Positions 8,221 through 14,930 of a stretch of 15,635 nt of DNA are shown here, piece after piece (the first letter of the stretch is position 1; each line of letters starts with the position of its first letter). Source of the DNA: an uncultured Bacilli bacterium (GTDB lineage Bacteria; Bacillota_I; Bacilli_A; RF39; UBA660). Both the position numbers and the translations under genes were made by a program. The stretch covers positions 1-15,635 of the forward strand of contig CANQRJ010000023.1 of the NCBI GenBank assembly GCA_947626215.1, written 5' to 3'. The notes under the pieces are model-generated. The model saw only the letters and a program-made list of their open reading frames with translations. It was not told the origin of the DNA and did no database searches.

Positions 8221-9486
8221 TTATAACTCATCAAAATTTAATTCAATATAATTAAAATTATCATATTTTTTGTTTTTTAAATAATATCCTTGCATTTGAA
8301 GAATTGGAATTTTATATTTCATTTTTAACAACTTCTTATTTAGTATTTTTAATAAATATTTTTTATGATTTTTATTATACAGTTCCAACAAAAAATTATA
8401 AATCAAATTTTTTTCTAAAAAAACGGCAAGAAAAGTACCATTTATAAGCGCAGATTCAGAAATATATTCAGCATAATTAAGTACAATGTTTAAATCACAA
8501 CTATTTGTAATATTAAACTTATTTTCTATCAATTTTATATTAAATCCATTCTCTTCTAATTGTTTTTTTATTTCTTTAGCAATTATTTTATTTGGATAAA
8601 AATTGTTATAACCTATTGATAGTAAAATTTTATTTTTTTTATTCATATTTTTTTTCATTTGATGCTCTTTTAAGTTATCATCATCTATTATAAATGATGG
8701 ATATTCTTTATATTTTGAATTTAATTTATTTGAAATTTTTACACAATTCATTGAATCAAAAACCATTTGTCTAATTCTTTTATATTTTTTGCCCATATAT
8801 TTATTTGAAAATAAAATGCCTAAATATATGTAATTTTTTTCAGGAATATATTTATATTTTTCAATATTATTTATATCTGTAATTGTATTATTTGTAATTT
8901 GAATCTTATGATTAAATAATTTATAATCATTGATGCCATCAGTTATCATAAACTTAATTTGTTCTGCTTCCTTATTTTTAATTTTTTTTCTATAATATTT
9001 ATTACGTTCTAAAATCATATAATTTTTTTTCACTTCTTTAATAAAATAAGCACCACTTGGATTTTTTTCGTTTAGACAACCTGTACTATATATTGATAAA
9101 ATTTCATATGATTTATCGTTTTTCGTTTTATTAGTTAGTTTTAGTGTATATGGATCTATGATTTCAATTTTTGTAAAAAACCTTTTAAAAATCATTCCAA
9201 TATGAGTTTTAGAATTTAATATTTTACTAAATGTTTTGTAATAATCCTTTGATGTAACTTTTATACCATTATTAAAGTATAAATCATTTCTAATTTTTAT
9301 AATTAATTTCTTTTTATTTTTACTATATTCATAATGCTCACATGCATTTTTTATAATTAAATTTTTTTCTAAACTATATTTAAACAATGTATCACAAACA
9401 GAAGAATATATTATTTTACTTGAATAATCATTCGAATCTATAATACTTTTAGACATGGGCATTGTATCAATACTAAAAGTTATCAT
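8221..9486 (-). CDS. Solute-binding-protein family 5 (SBP_bac_5)-like protein without signal peptide
   Basis: The family normally consists of lipoproteins that capture peptides, nickel or other solutes for ABC importers. This 421-residue protein begins directly in the mature fold: FSIDTMPMSKSIIDSNDYSS (about 4-23) matches the usual first strand and helix, and YFNNGIKVTSKDYYKTFSKI (about 70-89) matches the family's FxDGxPxTAxDV block. There is no hydrophobic signal sequence or lipobox Cys. The start is well fixed: AAGGAG lies seven bases before ATG at 9486, inside the end of the PLP-enzyme gene (14-base overlap). It is therefore probably cytoplasmic, as is the SBP-like domain of the SgrR regulator. 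It is the last gene before the terminator and no importer genes are present. It could sequester, sense or hand over the peptide product; these roles are inferred. The family call is moderately sure. Confidence 0.72.
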   Translation of the reverse strand: MITFSIDTMPMSKSIIDSNDYSSKIIYSSVCDTLFKYSLEKNLIIKNACEHYEYSKNKKKLIIKIRNDLYFNNGIKVTSKDYYKTFSKILNSKTHIGMIFKRFFTKIEIIDPYTLKLTNKTKNDKSYEILSIYSTGCLNEKNPSGAYFIKEVKKNYMILERNKYYRKKIKNKEAEQIKFMITDGINDYKLFNHKIQITNNTITDINNIEKYKYIPEKNYIYLGILFSNKYMGKKYKRIRQMVFDSMNCVKISNKLNSKYKEYPSFIIDDDNLKEHQMKKNMNKKNKILLSIGYNNFYPNKIIAKEIKKQLEENGFNIKLIENKFNITNSCDLNIVLNYAEYISESALINGTFLAVFLEKNLIYNFLLELYNKNHKKYLLKILNKKLLKMKYKIPILQMQGYYLKNKKYDNFNYIELNFDEL

Positions 9487-10687
9487 TTATAAACTCCTTA
9501 ATTTCTCGAGATTGACTATTAATATCCAAACTATCATTCATAGATATACGTATAACATAATTTTTTTCGTTGATATCATAATAAGCATCAAGTGCGATAT
9601 AGTCAAAACCAAAACTACAAGCATAAAAAATATCTTCTTCATTCTTTACAAATTCTTTAATTTTTTCTTCTATTATTTTATATTGCTCATCTGAAACAAA
9701 TTTATTATCCAGTGCATATAATACAAATTTTTTATGCTCCGGTAAAATAACTTTACCTTTATTGAGATTTTCTTTCAAATATCCATAAAATAAATAATTA
9801 TTTTTTTCTATTCTTTTTATTCGTTCAGTATTTATTATTTTGAATTTATCATAAAAAATGTATTCTGGAAATCTATCTGGCAAACAAAGTGCTCCAAATT
9901 TACCCAATAAATAATAACTTTCAGATATCATTTTTTTAATATTATTAAAATAAGGATCTTTAGAAATATTTGGAATTAAATAAAGAATTGAACCTAAACT
10001 CGAAATTTCAGATCCCATCATATCTAATTTCGTATGACTTCTTATTAATATACATAGCTTATTTTTTCCTATAACATCCTTGATAAGCTTATTTAACTCT
10101 TCAGGTACAAAACATGTTGTATCTATAATTACTGCAAATAAATCATTATTTTTATCAATGAACATTTTATATTTTTTAATATCAAATTTTTTGGAAATTG
10201 TATCAATATATATTATTTTAGTTTTACCATTATTATTTTTACGAATATACTTATTATAAAAATCATATGTTTCGAAATAAATATCTTCATCAGGAAAAAT
10301 GAAGGAAAAATCATTTAAAATATTATTTATTGACAACAATATGGACGTAATTGCACTCATTCCACTATTTGTGAAAAAAACTTTTGATTTATATTTTTTT
10401 GTTGTCTTAACCTTATAAAAATCACTACAAAAATCAGGATAATTAATATAACTATCATATCTATTATACGAATATTCATATAAAAATTTATTACTATCAA
10501 ATATATTTAGTATTTTCGTATTATTTCTATTAGTTATTGGAATTTTTCTATTTATAAGTTTATTAATAAATATATTCCTTTTAAAATTAATATATTCATT
10601 TAAACTCATGTTATCTGATATATGATTTTTAAATTCTTTTTCCAAATATAATATTTCATGTTTCTTATAAAAATTATAATCATTCAT
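9473..10687 (-). CDS. Divergent fold-type I PLP enzyme, Cys/Met-metabolism (cystathionine gamma-synthase/lyase)-like
   Basis: The 404-residue protein shows the landmarks of the trans-sulfuration PLP family: FFTNSGMSAITSIL (about 104-117, the SGM-A-I segment that holds the PLP phosphate), VIIDTTCF with Asp189 where the ring-nitrogen aspartate is expected, and IRSHTKLDMMGSEISSLGSI with the Schiff-base lysine Lys220. Overall it is far from housekeeping enzymes: the N-terminal 90 residues and the C-terminal third have no familiar motif, and a substrate cannot be read from it. Family members replace or eliminate beta or gamma substituents of amino acids. The ATG at 10687 has GAGGTGA five bases upstream and overlaps the decarboxylase gene by eight bases; the end overlaps the binding-protein gene. 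A role in making the amino-acid-derived group added to the peptide is inferred from the operon. Confidence 0.78.
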   Translation of the reverse strand: MNDYNFYKKHEILYLEKEFKNHISDNMSLNEYINFKRNIFINKLINRKIPITNRNNTKILNIFDSNKFLYEYSYNRYDSYINYPDFCSDFYKVKTTKKYKSKVFFTNSGMSAITSILLSINNILNDFSFIFPDEDIYFETYDFYNKYIRKNNNGKTKIIYIDTISKKFDIKKYKMFIDKNNDLFAVIIDTTCFVPEELNKLIKDVIGKNKLCILIRSHTKLDMMGSEISSLGSILYLIPNISKDPYFNNIKKMISESYYLLGKFGALCLPDRFPEYIFYDKFKIINTERIKRIEKNNYLFYGYLKENLNKGKVILPEHKKFVLYALDNKFVSDEQYKIIEEKIKEFVKNEEDIFYACSFGFDYIALDAYYDINEKNYVIRISMNDSLDINSQSREIKEFINDNF

Positions 10688-11696
10688 AAAAAATCACCTC
10701 TGGTTTATCCGACCCATTAAACTCTTTACACCAAGCATATGAATATCCATTAAGTCCTATAAAAACTATTTTATCGTTCACAGATAAATCAAAATTTCCC
10801 CTTACTACACTAAAAATATCTCTTTCATAACAACTATTTCCAGAAATAATGGATATGTCATTTTCTTCATTTCTAACATTTAAATGAATTGGTTTTAAAA
10901 CCGACCATTTTGCTACACTGTCTTTTATAGCATTGATATAAATAATTTTTTTATTATCTATTTCATTTTTACCCACAACTTTTGTAATTAAATATCCACA
11001 ATTATCAAACCAATTTTCTCCAACTTCAAAAATAATTTTAATTTTTTTGTCGATAAATTTTCTTGATTCAACCATTATTTTTTCAAAATTTTTTACATCA
11101 ACAATATTCCAATTACCACCTAAATTAATATAATTTAAATGTGTAAATATATTTTCACATTTAATGAGCATTTTTTTTATATGCTTAATTTTTTTGGTTT
11201 TATTCTCTTCATAAAAATGAAAACTAATGGATTTAATATTAGAAACGTTTAATTTATGTAATTTTTGAATGGATATTCCAAATCTACTAAATTCATTTCT
11301 TGTTTTAATATAAGCATTTATTCGAATACCATTGTAATAATCTTTTGAAATATCTTCTAAAGTATTTATATTATAAATTGCATTATGATTTAACTTTTTA
11401 GTCTGTGCAGAAACACCATTAAAAGAAAGCAATGTTTTATCATTTATAAATTCTTTAATTAAATTATATTCATTCTCATTTGCAATATCAAAACCAAAAC
11501 CATAGTTATAAAATAATTTTAAAACTTTAATATTTGGAAATGCCTTTACTGGAAATATAAACTCAACATTATATTTTTCTTTTAAATAAATTATATTATT
11601 GATATTTTCTTTTAATTTATTTAGATCATATAACATGATGCATGAATTATTAACCTTAAATTCATCAATGAACTTTTCAATACTTTTCTTTTTCAT
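10680..11696 (-). CDS. Fold-type III PLP decarboxylase, LysA/ornithine-decarboxylase-like (resembles the N-terminal domain of MccE)
   Basis: A 338-residue alanine-racemase-fold decarboxylase, shorter than LysA (about 420). FPVKAFPNIKVLKLFYNYG carries the PLP lysine (Lys51), followed by GFDIANENEY. SRFGIS is at about 137-142 and SFHF with His160 stacks on the ring. NLGGNW (191-196) and EVGENW are the phosphate-binding segments. CYERDIF supplies the active-site Cys289 from the partner subunit, and GYSYAW lies near the end. All key residues seem kept. In microcin C7 a domain of this family in MccE decarboxylates the aminocarboxypropyl group added to the peptide-nucleotide, so a tailoring role fits better than lysine synthesis. 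ATG at 11696 (AGGAA eight bases upstream) is preferred to a start eight codons earlier at 11720. It overlaps the E1-like gene by 20 bases. Confidence 0.85.
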   Translation of the reverse strand: MKKKSIEKFIDEFKVNNSCIMLYDLNKLKENINNIIYLKEKYNVEFIFPVKAFPNIKVLKLFYNYGFGFDIANENEYNLIKEFINDKTLLSFNGVSAQTKKLNHNAIYNINTLEDISKDYYNGIRINAYIKTRNEFSRFGISIQKLHKLNVSNIKSISFHFYEENKTKKIKHIKKMLIKCENIFTHLNYINLGGNWNIVDVKNFEKIMVESRKFIDKKIKIIFEVGENWFDNCGYLITKVVGKNEIDNKKIIYINAIKDSVAKWSVLKPIHLNVRNEENDISIISGNSCYERDIFSVVRGNFDLSVNDKIVFIGLNGYSYAWCKEFNGSDKPEVIFYE

Positions 11697-12666
11697 ATAT
11701 ATTATTCCTATCAAAATCAATTATGCATTCTTTATTTAAACACATTACTTTCTTTTTCTTTCCCATTAAATAAAATATGATATCTCTTGCCATATAATTT
11801 GAAATTAAAGAATTCGTTATTCCAAATGAACCTCTACATGGAAAAATTCCTTCTACACTATTCAAAATAGTATCCAGTTTTTTCATATAATTACCTATTG
11901 AAGCACGTGTAGACAATAAGGGACCAACAACACCACTTTCTTGTCCAACTCCTCCAAAAATACATGGCAAATTTCTTTTATAACAAACTATGGCAATATA
12001 TTTATTAATTTTATATGCTGGTGTATCTGCAGCACATATAATAATATTAGGTTTGTAATCATCAACTATTGAATATAAATCTTCAGAAGATAATATTTTT
12101 TTATTGTATGTAGATATCAATAATCCCGAATATTGACGATTTAAATTTTCTTTCATTTTGTCAACTTTATAATAGCCAATATCCGATTCATTATATTTAA
12201 ATTGCCTATTAAAATTAGTAAATTCAACCAAATCGAAGTCAACTATTCCAAAATTATTAAATCCTGTAGCAATAAAGAAATCAATCATTGCAGTGCAGAT
12301 TCCGCCTGCACCTATAAATAAAATTTTTTTGTTTGCATTATTTTTTATATAATCTATCCGATTAGCATCATTAAAAACATTTTCCAAATAAATTTGAAAT
12401 TTTTCAAATTTAGTATTTTTATATTTTTCAACAATGGGGCTTAATTTTTTTATTATATTATTTTTATATAAAAATTTTAATTGTTCCACTGTAAAAATAT
12501 CATTTTCATCTGAAAAGATATAGTTTTTTATTTGCATATTGTATAAATTTGTATAAAAATCTTTACTTAGTTTTTCTTTAGATTTCTTACCTTTATTGTC
12601 TATTAATATGTAATAATTTTTTATAAATATTAATTTCGTTTGATCATTAAAAATATATTTTGACAT
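11677..12666 (-). CDS. MccB-like ThiF/E1-family peptide adenylating enzyme
   Basis: E1-like enzymes adenylate a C-terminal carboxylate; MccB joins AMP to the C terminus of the microcin C precursor through two such steps. In this 329-residue protein the first 110 residues form a small alpha/beta region ending in a winged-helix-like stretch (FTVEQLKFLYKNNIIKKLSP), comparable to MccB's peptide-clamp (RRE-type) domain. The Rossmann part has ILFIGAGGIC (115-124), VDFDLVEFTNFNRQF (142-156) with the ATP-binding Asp, Arg154 and Gln155, then YYKVDKMKENL, and AADTPAYKINKY (212-223). FGGVGQESGVVGPLL matches MccB's AGYVNDIAVFGPL region. The paired CxxC zinc sites of MccB, MoeB and ThiF are missing; only Cys309 and Cys314 are close together. 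The gene starts 9 bases after the phosphotransferase gene and overlaps the decarboxylase. Confidence 0.86.
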   Translation of the reverse strand: MSKYIFNDQTKLIFIKNYYILIDNKGKKSKEKLSKDFYTNLYNMQIKNYIFSDENDIFTVEQLKFLYKNNIIKKLSPIVEKYKNTKFEKFQIYLENVFNDANRIDYIKNNANKKILFIGAGGICTAMIDFFIATGFNNFGIVDFDLVEFTNFNRQFKYNESDIGYYKVDKMKENLNRQYSGLLISTYNKKILSSEDLYSIVDDYKPNIIICAADTPAYKINKYIAIVCYKRNLPCIFGGVGQESGVVGPLLSTRASIGNYMKKLDTILNSVEGIFPCRGSFGITNSLISNYMARDIIFYLMGKKKKVMCLNKECIIDFDRNNIYEKEKY

Positions 12667-12675
12667 TTTTCCATC

Positions 12676-14616
12676 CTATAATTTTTGATTTTTTGTATAA
12701 ACTAAATTGTTATTTTTTTTTTTGCTAAAATATGGAGCCATTATTAATTCAATATTTGATAAATCATCATTAGTTAAAGTTTCATAAAAACTTTCAATAT
12801 TTTCATAGCCAAGCAATTTTTCTAAATTTTCGTCTCTAAATTCAAAATAATCTGGTGATGTTGCACCAATTGAACAAATTTTTTCATACACTTCATTTCT
12901 ATTTGTTGAAACACTATTTAAAAAGTTCTTTATTTTTATAAGTTTCTCGTCATCAACAGATACGCTTTTATTTATAAATAAATCATTAAAATTCATATGA
13001 TATTTTTCTAACAATGGCATTGAATCAAAATAACATTGACGTAAAGCATACCCCATTGGGAGCATTGCGTCAAGTATTAGATTCACAGCGGCTCCTATTT
13101 CTTCAATGATTATTTTTTCCCTGTTTGTTGCTAATTTCAATTTATAATTCATTAAATTCTTTAATAAATCTAATAATTTATTATAAAATATTTCTAACTC
13201 ATTTGAATCTTTTTGATCTATTATATTAAACATTTCATTATTAATTTCATTATAAAAAGGTAATTTTTTAAATCGTTCTATCTCTAAATACCATAAATAT
13301 TTATCATCAAAATGTTGTTCAGGTGTATCATTAAATACTTTTCTAGCATATTTTTCTAATATTTCCATATTTTTTGGAGTAGCATCTTCACTATTCATGT
13401 GAACCATTAAGCCACCATATGTTAATTCAAAAACGGCACTAAAATTATCAAAATCAACTTTGCATGAATTATCAAAGCAATATAATTCACCATATTCAAA
13501 ACCTTTTGTATTTATAATAGAGTCTTCAACACCATTAGCAATTATTTTGCCATTTAATGCATCTAATACAATTTTTGTACCTGTTGGAAATAAATTTATT
13601 GCATTTTTATATCCAGCAATGCAAGGTATTCCTAATTCTCTAGAAACAATTGCTGCATGTGATAACGCTGAGCCTTCTTCCGTGATAATCCCTTTTGCTT
13701 TCTTTATTGCTGGCATATATAGAGTTTCTGTTACGCCCGCGACTAATATAGAACCCTCCTTAAAATTATCAATAGCTTTTTTAATTTCATCATCTGATTT
13801 GTTTTCATCAATAACATATGTTTCTCCTTCAGCATATCCTCTAGATGCAACAATACCCGAATTTTCTATTTTTTTATTAATAAACACAGTCGAAGTGATT
13901 GGACGTGCTTGTACAAAATATGGATTTCCATTTTGATCTATACACCATTCTATATCTAATGGTCTATCACTTATTTTTTTTATTTTATTAACAAAAGGAA
14001 TTATATTCATAAGAAGACTTAAATCCATTAGCTTTCCTTCTACACGTAGATTAGAAGTATCTATTTGATTATTTTTAATCTTTATTATAACTTGTGCTGG
14101 TTCAGAAGCTCCACTTACTAATTTATCTGCTAATCCTTCAACACACTCAAATAAAACAACATCATCCCCATTTATATCTATAGCTTCAGAAAACAATACT
14201 CCTGCAATTTTTGGCTCAACCATCTCTTGTATCACAATATTCATAATTTGCTTTTCTTCATTTGAATATGCTTTAACTACATCAGTGGTTGCACTATTAT
14301 TTACTTTTTTTATTGCTTCTAATATACTTTTAATATTATGCTCTACATTCAATTCAGTTTCAAATATACCTGCAAATGACTTTTTAGTACCATCTTCAGC
14401 GCATGCAGATGATCTTACAGCTAATTTTTTACTAGAATCCAAATCATTTAAATGTTGCTCAATTAATTTTATATCTTCATCGTTAAAAGTTAAATCTAAA
14501 GTGTCATTAATAACAAAACCTGACGGCACTGGTACCCCCATTTTATTTAATAAAGCTAATCCTGAAGCTTTACCACCCGAAAGAGAATTGGCATTCCTTA
14601 AATTCTTAATTTCCAT
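12676..14616 (-). CDS. PEP-synthase-like phosphotransferase (PPDK_N ATP-binding domain plus phosphohistidine domain)
   Basis: Members of this superfamily take phosphate from ATP onto a mobile histidine and pass it to an acceptor (pyruvate in PEP synthase, rifampin in RPH). The 646 residues start with SGGKASGLALLNKMGVPVPSGF, cut here after its first half at about residue 12-22, then VRSSACAEDGTKKSFAGIFETELNV (67-91), IQEMVEPKIAGVLFSEA and DIEWCIDQNGNPYFVQARPI (221-240): a complete ATP-grasp module. The swivelling domain has GSALSHAAIVSRELGIP (315-331) with the phosphohistidine His320. The remaining 270 residues are helical and do not look like the PEP-binding TIM barrel of PEP synthase, so the acceptor is unknown. 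It is the first enzyme gene after the precursor peptide, with GGAGG about eight bases before ATG at 14616. Phosphorylation of the peptide or of a building block is inferred. Confidence 0.88.
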   Translation of the reverse strand: MEIKNLRNANSLSGGKASGLALLNKMGVPVPSGFVINDTLDLTFNDEDIKLIEQHLNDLDSSKKLAVRSSACAEDGTKKSFAGIFETELNVEHNIKSILEAIKKVNNSATTDVVKAYSNEEKQIMNIVIQEMVEPKIAGVLFSEAIDINGDDVVLFECVEGLADKLVSGASEPAQVIIKIKNNQIDTSNLRVEGKLMDLSLLMNIIPFVNKIKKISDRPLDIEWCIDQNGNPYFVQARPITSTVFINKKIENSGIVASRGYAEGETYVIDENKSDDEIKKAIDNFKEGSILVAGVTETLYMPAIKKAKGIITEEGSALSHAAIVSRELGIPCIAGYKNAINLFPTGTKIVLDALNGKIIANGVEDSIINTKGFEYGELYCFDNSCKVDFDNFSAVFELTYGGLMVHMNSEDATPKNMEILEKYARKVFNDTPEQHFDDKYLWYLEIERFKKLPFYNEINNEMFNIIDQKDSNELEIFYNKLLDLLKNLMNYKLKLATNREKIIIEEIGAAVNLILDAMLPMGYALRQCYFDSMPLLEKYHMNFNDLFINKSVSVDDEKLIKIKNFLNSVSTNRNEVYEKICSIGATSPDYFEFRDENLEKLLGYENIESFYETLTNDDLSNIELIMAPYFSKKKNNNLVYTKNQKL

Positions 14617-14640
14617 TTTTTACCTCCCATACTAATCTCA

Positions 14641-14677
14641 TTATAAAAGAAACTGTACCGGTATTTGATACAGTTTC
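14641..14677 (-). terminator. Attenuator-like hairpin between precursor peptide and enzyme genes
   Basis: On the minus strand GAAACTGTA and TACAGTTTC form a perfect 9-bp stem around an 11-base loop, followed by TTTTATAA. It lies 14 bases after the peptide stop codon and just before the ribosome site of the phosphotransferase gene. The short T-tract suggests partial termination, a known way for peptide operons to make more precursor than enzyme; the stem could also protect the 3' end of the short transcript. Confidence 0.6.
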
Positions 14678-14691
14678 AACCACAATTTAGA

Positions 14692-14781
14692 TTATGATCT
14701 ATGTGTCTCGCAAATAGCCAATAATTCTAAATCTGTCTTATCTAATTTCTTAGAAAATAAAGATTTGATAAATTTTATCAT
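14692..14781 (-). CDS. Candidate RiPP precursor peptide, 29 residues
   Basis: The peptide starts MIKFIKSLFSKKLDK, a basic amphipathic helix, continues into an acidic stretch TDLELL, and ends AICETHRS. Its size, position first in the operon, consensus promoter and AAGGAAGG ribosome site (eight bases before ATG at 14781), and the hairpin after it are what one expects of a ribosomal peptide precursor. The DLELL part could be the recognition sequence held by the E1-like enzyme, and the C-terminal part with Cys, Glu, Thr, His, Arg and Ser the modified core. Unlike the microcin C precursor it does not end in Asn, so the activated residue, if C-terminal, would be Ser. No homologue comes to mind. An AgrD-like signal peptide is the main alternative, but no AgrB-type protease is in view. 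Confidence 0.7.
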   Translation of the reverse strand: MIKFIKSLFSKKLDKTDLELLAICETHRS

Positions 14782-14795
14782 AATATTAGCCTTCC

Positions 14796-14815
14796 TTGCT
14801 ATATTATTATAGCAA
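14796..14815. promoter_or_regulatory. Perfect inverted repeat over the -10 region (candidate operator)
   Basis: Two 8-base arms, TTGCTATA and TATAGCAA, are separated by four bases and are perfectly complementary. The repeat covers the -10 box and the expected start of transcription (about 14799-14800) of the precursor gene. A dimeric repressor bound there would block the promoter. No regulator gene lies in the window, so this remains a structural observation. Confidence 0.55.
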
Positions 14816-14834
14816 TTATATTTATATCTGTCAA
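14806..14834 (-). promoter_or_regulatory. Consensus sigma-A promoter of the peptide operon
   Basis: TTGACA (14834-14829) and TATAAT (14811-14806) are both perfect matches and are separated by exactly 17 bases. Transcription should begin near 14799-14800, giving a leader of about 19 bases before the ATG of the precursor peptide. It is the strongest promoter match I noticed in the window, which fits high expression of a peptide precursor. Confidence 0.88.
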
Positions 14835-14879
14835 ATACTCCCGCCATAAAAAGCGAGGCTTGTTCTTTGTATTTTCACT

Positions 14880-14930
14880 TCAATTCATAATGTCCATAAA
14901 GTTAAAGCTTTCATAATATAATCTGTTCAT
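14880..14930 (-). CDS. Possible 16-residue peptide overlapping the peptidase stop codon
   Basis: A short frame starts at an ATG that shares an ATGA overlap with the stop of the M3 peptidase gene. It encodes MNRLYYESFNFMDIMN and ends with TGA at 14880. The C-terminal Asn is notable because MccB of microcin C acts on a C-terminal Asn. Against it: no ribosome site beyond possible coupling to the peptidase gene, no own promoter, and a length that arises easily by chance. It is listed only as a secondary precursor candidate. Confidence 0.18.
   Translation of the reverse strand: MNRLYYESFNFMDIMN

Noticed and set aside
10680..11696. Housekeeping diaminopimelate decarboxylase (lysA)
   Set aside because: Too short, strongly divergent, no lysine-pathway neighbours, and embedded in a peptide operon on a mobile element.
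13460..13936. Long open frame on the plus strand inside the phosphotransferase gene
   Set aside because: It is the antisense shadow of a gene with clear PPDK motifs; no ribosome site and no recognisable protein.
14692..14781. AgrD-type autoinducing peptide
   Set aside because: The amphipathic start and single Cys are reminiscent, but there is no AgrB-like protease or histidine kinase, and the genes that follow are peptide-modifying enzymes.
14836..14862. GC-containing inverted segment (CTCGC ... GCGGG) just upstream of the peptide promoter
   Set aside because: Only about five pairs including a G-U pair, and no T-run follows on either strand, so it is not supported as a terminator.
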